A stretch of DNA of 9,228 bases from an uncultured Clostridia bacterium (GTDB lineage: Bacteria > Bacillota > Clostridia > Oscillospirales > Ruminococcaceae), in the NCBI GenBank assembly GCA_945947715.1, contig CAMEYZ010000074.1, positions 1 through 9,228 on the forward strand, given 5' to 3'. Made by a program: the position numbers and the translations under genes. Every line of letters begins with the position of its first letter. The first letter of the stretch is position 1. Below, piece after piece: positions 5,142-9,228 of this stretch. The notes below the pieces were generated by a model. The model was not told the DNA's origin. It searched no databases and worked only from the letters and a program-made list of their open reading frames with translations.

Positions 5142-6029
5142 TCAGTCGTTCTTCACGGCAACTCCCGCTCTTACTGGGATAGCAACAGCTGCGAAATAGC
5201 CGCTTCCTGTAAGTCTGTCAGCGCAGCGGGAGGCCTCCGAGGTCTCCTTGAATATGCCGAAAACTGCGGAGCCGCTGCCTGTCATTACAGAGCATAATGC
5301 TCCCGATTCAAGCATAATCTCCTTGATATCCTTTACCTCAGGAAGGTCCACCGCCTGCTCGAAGATGTTCTGGCAATAGGGAGCTATCTCCTCGATATTT
5401 CCAGAACAGAAGGCTGCGGCGATGTCCTCGGCATCAATGGGCTGGATATCGTCCTCGTCAATCTTTTTATATGCTGCAGCTGTGGAGACGGACTCTTTTC
5501 CCTTTGCAACTACAAAGAAGCAGTCGGGAAGATAGCTGAGCTGTCGGAGCATATCGCCCTTTCCTGTACAATACTGGGTTCTACCCACAATGCAGAAGGG
5601 CACGTCCGCGCCTGAATCTGCGCCGATGTTGCACAGCTCCTCGGAGTCCAGCCATACGCCGGTAAGATTATTGAGTGCTGCAACTACTGCGGCTGCGTCG
5701 GCGCTTCCTCCGCTGAGGCCTGCCTCCATGGGGATATGCTTTTCGATGTGGATATCCACGCCGCAGCTGCCGTCTCCGCAGTATTCAAAGAAGCTGCGGA
5801 CTGCTCCTGTACAGATATTGTCTTCGCCTGTGGGAACGTCCGGGTCAGTGCAGGTTATGGTCACTCTGTCGGATTTTTCCTCTGTATCTATGGATACGGT
5901 CACATAGTCGCAGAGACTTATGCTCTGCATTATGCTTTCAATATCGTGATATCCGTCCGCTCTTTTACGCTTGACGTCAAGATAAAGATTGACCTTTGCG
6001 GGAGCGGACATCGTTATACTTTTTTTCAT
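5142..6029 (-). CDS. ispE: 4-diphosphocytidyl-2-C-methyl-D-erythritol kinase IspE
   Basis: GHMP-family kinase that phosphorylates the 2-hydroxyl of 4-diphosphocytidyl-2-C-methylerythritol using ATP, a cytoplasmic step of the non-mevalonate isoprenoid pathway. 295 residues, normal for the family. Motif 1: APAKVNLYLDV near the N-terminus with catalytic Lys12, followed by DGYHDI (25-30). Motif 2: PMEAGLSGGSADAAA (100-114), the ATP-binding glycine loop. SGADVPFCIVG (139-149) holds the catalytic Asp142. Motif 3: MTGSGSAVFG (249-258). Second gene of a thiI-ispE unit: 12 bases separate it from thiI, and its ribosome site AAGGAG (6043-6038) overlaps the thiI stop codon, so translation is probably coupled. 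No promoter of its own is evident. Confidence 0.96.
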   Translation of the reverse strand: MKKSITMSAPAKVNLYLDVKRKRADGYHDIESIMQSISLCDYVTVSIDTEEKSDRVTITCTDPDVPTGEDNICTGAVRSFFEYCGDGSCGVDIHIEKHIPMEAGLSGGSADAAAVVAALNNLTGVWLDSEELCNIGADSGADVPFCIVGRTQYCTGKGDMLRQLSYLPDCFFVVAKGKESVSTAAAYKKIDEDDIQPIDAEDIAAAFCSGNIEEIAPYCQNIFEQAVDLPEVKDIKEIMLESGALCSVMTGSGSAVFGIFKETSEASRCADRLTGSGYFAAVAIPVRAGVAVKND

Positions 6030-6041
6030 GTAAAAGTCTCC

Positions 6042-7232
6042 TTAGTTCTGGATCTTAATATGCTTTAGCTCGGTGTTTTCCACTGCTTCGGTGAGAAGGG
6101 GCTCAAAGTCAAAGGCAGCTATCGCATCGCGGATAAGCTCTGCTGTGGGACGTGTTTTCGGGTGCTTGGGAGTAAATACCGTGCAGCAGTCCTCGTAGGG
6201 CTCGATAGATATATCAAAGGTATCAATCTTTCGTGCGGTTATGGTTATCTCGCTCTTGTCCATGCCGATGACCGGTCGGAATACAGGCATTCTGCTGAAT
6301 GAATCGGTGCAGACCAGAGCGTCCATGGTCTGAGAAGCTACCTGTCCCACGCTTTCTCCGGTGATGAGCGCCTGCATGCCGTTTTTCTCGGCGATGCGCT
6401 GGGCTATCTCTATCATAAGACAGCGCATGATAACGGTGAAAAGCTCCTCGGGGCAGTTGTCTCTGATTGCCTCCTGGATACGTGTAAAGGGCACGCAGTA
6501 GAAGTCCATATCGCCACAGTAGGGGGTTATCTTCTCGCAGAGGCGCTCTACCTTGATGCGAGCGCGGTCGGAGGTGTAGGGGGGAGAAACGTAGTGAATG
6601 GCAGAGACTCTCACGCCTCGCTTTGCCATCATGTAGCCTGCAACGGGACTGTCGATGCCGCCGGAAAGCATAAGGAGAGCCTTTCCCGATGTGCCCACGG
6701 GGATACCTCCTGCAGCGGGCTTGTTTCCTGTGTGGATATAGGCGTTTTTGTCACGTATTTCAATGGTGACGGTCACCTGCGGGTCGTGGATATCCACCGA
6801 GAGCCAGGGACAATGCTCCATGATATATCCGCCAAGCTCGGCGCATATCTCGGGAGACTTCAACGGATAGCGCTTGTCGGAGCGCTTAGCGGTCACTTTA
6901 AATGTGCGTGCTGTTTCAAGCTCGGGCATGCAGTATTCCAGTGCGTCGGCGCAGAGCTTGTCAAAATCGTCCTTTTCGGCGATCATGGCACGGCATATGG
7001 CATTGGCTCCGAATACCTTTGAGGCGCGGTTGAAGGCCTCGTCAAAGTCGATGCCGTCTTCGGCGGGCTCGGCGTAGATCATGGACTGGGAGCTGGTGTA
7101 GGTGAATTTTCCCAGAGGCTTAAGACGATATCTGAGATTTTTAATAAAAGCATCTTCAAAGGTGCGGCGGTTCAGTCCCTTAAGAGCTATCTCGCCCTCC
7201 TTGAGCAGGATTATTTCCTTTACGTTTTCCAT
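6042..7232 (-). CDS. thiI: tRNA 4-thiouridine synthase ThiI (short form)
   Basis: Adenylates uridine 8 of tRNA and accepts sulfur from a cysteine desulfurase to make 4-thiouridine; in many bacteria it also supplies sulfur for the thiamine thiazole. 396 residues: an N-terminal ferredoxin-like/THUMP region (about 1-170, starting EIILLKEGEIALKGLNR), then a PP-loop ATPase domain with SGGIDSPVAGYM (190-201), ITGESVGQVASQT and GMDKSEI. DCCTVF (348-353) contains the cysteine equivalent to the one conserved in the catalytic domain of E. coli ThiI. There is no C-terminal rhodanese domain, as usual for Firmicutes, so the persulfide must be handled differently. A partner desulfurase often sits next to thiI in Firmicutes; none is visible here, as the upstream region is a promoter and ispE follows. 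The start ATG (7230-7232) has GGAAGGA about 12 bases upstream. Confidence 0.96.
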   Translation of the reverse strand: MENVKEIILLKEGEIALKGLNRRTFEDAFIKNLRYRLKPLGKFTYTSSQSMIYAEPAEDGIDFDEAFNRASKVFGANAICRAMIAEKDDFDKLCADALEYCMPELETARTFKVTAKRSDKRYPLKSPEICAELGGYIMEHCPWLSVDIHDPQVTVTIEIRDKNAYIHTGNKPAAGGIPVGTSGKALLMLSGGIDSPVAGYMMAKRGVRVSAIHYVSPPYTSDRARIKVERLCEKITPYCGDMDFYCVPFTRIQEAIRDNCPEELFTVIMRCLMIEIAQRIAEKNGMQALITGESVGQVASQTMDALVCTDSFSRMPVFRPVIGMDKSEITITARKIDTFDISIEPYEDCCTVFTPKHPKTRPTAELIRDAIAAFDFEPLLTEAVENTELKHIKIQN

Positions 7233-7277
7233 TTCTATTATTTGTCCTTCCGTTAAAAATATTATCGCAATATGGGT

Positions 7278-7306
7278 ATTATATCACAGTTTTCCGCAAT
7301 ATGCAA
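7278..7306 (-). promoter_or_regulatory. Promoter of thiI-ispE
   Basis: On the - strand: a perfect TATAAT (7283-7278) preceded by TGA, an extended -10, with a weak TTGCAT -35 (7306-7301) at 17 bases. The start would be near 7271, about 40 bases ahead of the thiI ATG. Confidence 0.65.
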
Positions 7307-7424
7307 GAGGAAATCAATTAAATAAATAACAATAGTTTATCTCATGTTTCCGTAAAAATCGGATATTATACGAGCTGTTCATGCTATTATCAAAAATTCC
7401 AATAAAACAACTTTTCTCATTCAC

Positions 7425-7453
7425 TTGACTTTTTCAAAAATATAATGTATACT
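7425..7453 (+). promoter_or_regulatory. Promoter of the COG3581-type gene
   Basis: TTGACT (7425-7430), a 17-base spacer, TATACT (7448-7453): five of six matches in each hexamer. The start would be near 7460, giving an unusually long leader of about 110 bases. Confidence 0.72.
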
Positions 7454-7571
7454 ATATAAGTGAACGTTTAAAGATGAACTTTTTAAGTTATATATGATGA
7501 AAAATAAAAAAAGGACAAGTACTATATACTAAGGACTTACTCCAAACCAACAGAAAGGACTATACTTTATA

Positions 7572-8816
7572 ATGGCAGAGCTTGTATACAACAGTCAGGG
7601 AAGGCTGCTTTTTACCGAGGAGATGCGGAAGGAATATACTATCCTTATCCCGCAGATGCTCCCTATCCATTTCAGATTCCTGGAGAGGATATTCAATAAT
7701 CACGGCTATAAGGTGGAGCTGCTTACCACTACAGGCAGACGTATCGTGGACGAGGGGCTTTCACTTGTACATAACGATACCTGCTATCCTGCGCTGCTCA
7801 CCACCGGACAGATGATAGACGCCCTTAAGTCGGGTAAGTACGACATCAACAAGACCGCTCTTATGATGATTCAGTCGGGCGGCGGCTGCCGTGCTTCTAA
7901 CTATATCCACCTTATCCGTAAGGCTCTTAAACAGTGCGGCATGGAACAGGTGCCTGTTATTTCTCTTAATCTGGCAGGACTGGAAAAAAATCCTGGATTT
8001 AAGATAACTCCTGCGCTTTTGCGTGACCTGATAACTGCTATCTGCTATGCGGACCTGCTCATGCTCATATCCAATCAGGTGCGCCCTTATGAGCTTAATA
8101 ATGGCGATACCGACAAGCGCCTCGATTACTGGATAGACGAGCTGGACCGTCAGAATTTCAGCCTGGCCAAATATGACAAGGTTGCACGGGATATCGTCAA
8201 GGATTTCGAGAATATCCCCTATGACCCCAAGAGAGATGTTGTTCGCGTGGGCGTTGTGGGTGAGATATATATTAAATATTCGCCACTGGGCAATAATGAC
8301 CTGAATAAATTCCTGGAATCTGAGGGCTGTGAGGTGTATTCTCCCGGACTTATCGACTTCCTTATCTTTATGAGCGACCACCACATCGTTGAGACTGAAA
8401 TGTATCATGTGAGATACAAGAAGTATGTGGCTGCGGGAGTTGTCAAGGGATTTTTCAAGAATATGCAGAACAAGCTCATCAAGGCGGTGGAGGACAGCAG
8501 ATTCTTCGGACCTTCTCCCTTTGAGACGGAAAAGAAAATGGTGGAACCCTTTATTTCACCTGCAAACAAAATGGGTGAGGGTTGGCTGCTCACCGCGGAA
8601 ATGCTGGATATGATTGAAATGGGCATCAACAACATTGTCTGCGCACAGCCCTTCGGCTGTCTGCCGAACCACATCATCGGAAAGGGTATGGTGCGTAAGA
8701 TTCGTCAGACCTATCCTCAGGCGAATATCGTTCCCATAGACTATGACCCCGGTGCCACAAAGGTAAATCAGGAAAACCGCATCAAGCTCATGCTTGCAGC
8801 GGCACGAAATAATTAA
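7572..8816 (+). CDS. 2-hydroxyacyl-CoA dehydratase-related protein (DUF2229/COG3581 type)
   Basis: 414 residues resembling the C-terminal module of the large clostridial 'acyl-CoA dehydratase activase-related' proteins, which relate to the ATP-driven iron-sulfur activators and subunits of 2-hydroxyglutaryl-CoA/benzoyl-CoA-type enzymes. Its actual reaction is unknown to me. Conserved-looking cysteine motifs: HNDTCYPA (Cys71), QSGGGCRASNY (Cys106), and CAQPFGCLPNHI (Cys357, Cys363); these could ligate an iron-sulfur cluster. Near the end DYDPGATKVNQENR is another family signature. No membrane segment or signal peptide. In many clostridia this module is fused behind two BadF/BcrA-type ATPase domains in a protein of about 1,400 residues; here it stands alone, with its own promoter and terminator, and no ATPase domain lies in the window. 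ATG 7572 follows AAAGGAC with about 11 bases between. Family confidence is high, function low. Confidence 0.82.
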   Translation: MAELVYNSQGRLLFTEEMRKEYTILIPQMLPIHFRFLERIFNNHGYKVELLTTTGRRIVDEGLSLVHNDTCYPALLTTGQMIDALKSGKYDINKTALMMIQSGGGCRASNYIHLIRKALKQCGMEQVPVISLNLAGLEKNPGFKITPALLRDLITAICYADLLMLISNQVRPYELNNGDTDKRLDYWIDELDRQNFSLAKYDKVARDIVKDFENIPYDPKRDVVRVGVVGEIYIKYSPLGNNDLNKFLESEGCEVYSPGLIDFLIFMSDHHIVETEMYHVRYKKYVAAGVVKGFFKNMQNKLIKAVEDSRFFGPSPFETEKKMVEPFISPANKMGEGWLLTAEMLDMIEMGINNIVCAQPFGCLPNHIIGKGMVRKIRQTYPQANIVPIDYDPGATKVNQENRIKLMLAAARNN

Positions 8817-8823
8817 TATAAGC

Positions 8824-8863
8824 GCCCTCCGGCAGACCTTTCAAGCTGTCGGAGGGCTTTTTT
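8824..8863 (+). terminator. Rho-independent terminator of the COG3581-type gene
   Basis: 12-bp stem GCCCTCCGGCAG (8824-8835) with CTGTCGGAGGGC (8846-8857), one G-T pair, a 10-base loop, then TTTTTT at 8858-8863. It lies seven bases after the stop. It separates this gene from the convergent permease gene; the - side lacks a good T run. Confidence 0.92.
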
Positions 8864-8880
8864 ATTTAATCAGCGGTTCC

Positions 8881-9228
8881 TTAATTATCAATTGACAAAC
8901 GTTCAACTACTGTCTGCTTTGAGCAGGCTCTGTAGGTCAGAACAGGAAGCGATATCCCGAGAATAACGAAAAATACAAGGGTGACAAGCATCGGAACGGG
9001 ACTTATCTTGAAATGAAACAGCGACATGATACCGTCCTTTGACAAGGATATTACCGGGATAAGCACCGCTGTCAGAGCTGCTGACAAAAGTATCGAGCCT
9101 ATCGTATAGTAGAGGCCCTCAGTTATCAGCATTTCCTTGAGCTGACGTCCTGTCATGCCGATGGACTGGAGCACAGCAAGCTCTCTTCTGCGGGCAAATA
9201 TCCCCGTAAGTATCGCATTTGCGAAATT
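8881..9228 (-). CDS. ABC transporter permease, FtsX/MacB type, C-terminal end only
   Basis: The last 115 residues of a permease whose N-terminal part lies beyond base 9228; the frame is open to the window edge, so an internal GTG at 9172-9174 is not the start. Visible: ANAILTGIFARRRELAVLQS followed by IGMTGRQLKEMLITEG, the typical cytoplasmic coupling segment after the third-to-last membrane span of FtsX-domain permeases. Then come two membrane segments (LYYTIGSILLSAALTAVLI and MLVTLVFFVILGISLPVLTY) and the short tail VVERLSIDN. Proteins of this family work with an ATPase in lipoprotein release, peptide export or peptide-antibiotic sensing; the substrate cannot be told from this fragment. Its partner ATPase would be expected outside the window. 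Confidence 0.9.
   Translation of the reverse strand, partial: NFANAILTGIFARRRELAVLQSIGMTGRQLKEMLITEGLYYTIGSILLSAALTAVLIPVISLSKDGIMSLFHFKISPVPMLVTLVFFVILGISLPVLTYRACSKQTVVERLSIDN

Larger units (their letters stand above)
7233..7571. other. Divergent intergenic region between thiI and the COG3581-type gene
   Basis: 339 bases without a gene. It holds the thiI promoter on - (7278-7306) and the promoter of the next gene on + (7425-7453). Between them (about 7320-7420) it is AT-rich with nothing I can name. The + leader of about 110 bases contains a small inverted repeat AACTT/AAGTT (7477-7489) and three copies of AAGGAC (7511, 7531, 7555), the last being the likely ribosome site. I saw no thi-box, T-box or other riboswitch core. 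Confidence 0.7.

Noticed and set aside
7233..7277. A thiamine riboswitch ahead of thiI
   Set aside because: The leader between the promoter and ATG is about 40 bases and lacks the thi-box sequences.
7761..8408. A 215-codon open frame on - opposite the COG3581-type gene
   Set aside because: No protein family resemblance and no ribosome site; the + strand frame carries conserved cysteine motifs, promoter and terminator.
9172..9174. GTG as the start of a 97-residue permease
   Set aside because: The frame stays open to the window edge, and the upstream residues continue the FtsX-type pattern, so this is an internal codon of a larger gene.

Overview
The window looks like chromosomal DNA of a low-to-mid-GC clostridial Firmicute, most likely a Ruminococcus-type member of the Oscillospiraceae. 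This is an inference from separate clostridial-style secD/secF with a lineage-typical SecD insertion, a YtaF-family membrane protein, a short ThiI without a rhodanese domain, a stand-alone 2-hydroxyacyl-CoA-dehydratase-related protein, strong SigA-type promoters and AGGAGG ribosome sites. No species assignment is possible from the sequence alone.

Layout. (1) 1-1569, + strand: the 3' three-quarters or so of a group II intron. It has an intron-encoded reverse transcriptase/maturase (177-1493) and clear domains V and VI, and ends at 1569. A CGC-type domain V and a protein lacking an HNH endonuclease point to group IIC. The protein appears to have lost about 24 residues covering RT motif 6, so it may be a dead or crippled copy. 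The intron sits antisense, seven bases beyond the secF stop codon. (2) 1577-3969, - strand: secD-secF, overlapping by one base, driven by a perfect-consensus promoter (TTGACA-17-TATAAT, 4037-4065). (3) 4158-4443: a compact locus that I read as a par/Fst-like type I toxin-antitoxin module. A perfect-consensus promoter on + drives a 29-residue single-membrane-span peptide. A convergent promoter on - drives a roughly 75-80 nt RNA. The two transcripts share a 14-bp bidirectional terminator, and a direct repeat covering the toxin start codon recurs at the 5' end of the antisense RNA. This is the most interesting object in the window. (4) 4544-5140, +: YtaF/MntP-like membrane protein with an EF-hand-like loop, ending one base from (5) 5142-7232, -: thiI-ispE, a two-gene unit for tRNA thiolation/thiamine sulfur transfer and isoprenoid precursor synthesis. 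(6) 7233-7571: divergent promoter region. (7) 7572-8816, +: a DUF2229/COG3581-type 2-hydroxyacyl-CoA dehydratase-related protein with its own promoter and a strong terminator. (8) 8881-9228, -: the C-terminal end of a FtsX/MacB-type ABC transporter permease that continues past the window edge.

How the parts relate: secDF, thiI-ispE and the COG3581 gene are ordinary core or lineage genes in separate transcription units. Two accessory insertions lie around secDF: the intron at its 3' end and the toxin-antitoxin-like module at its 5' side. All promoter, terminator and repeat calls are read directly from the sequence. Functions rest on motif recognition, and no database search was run.
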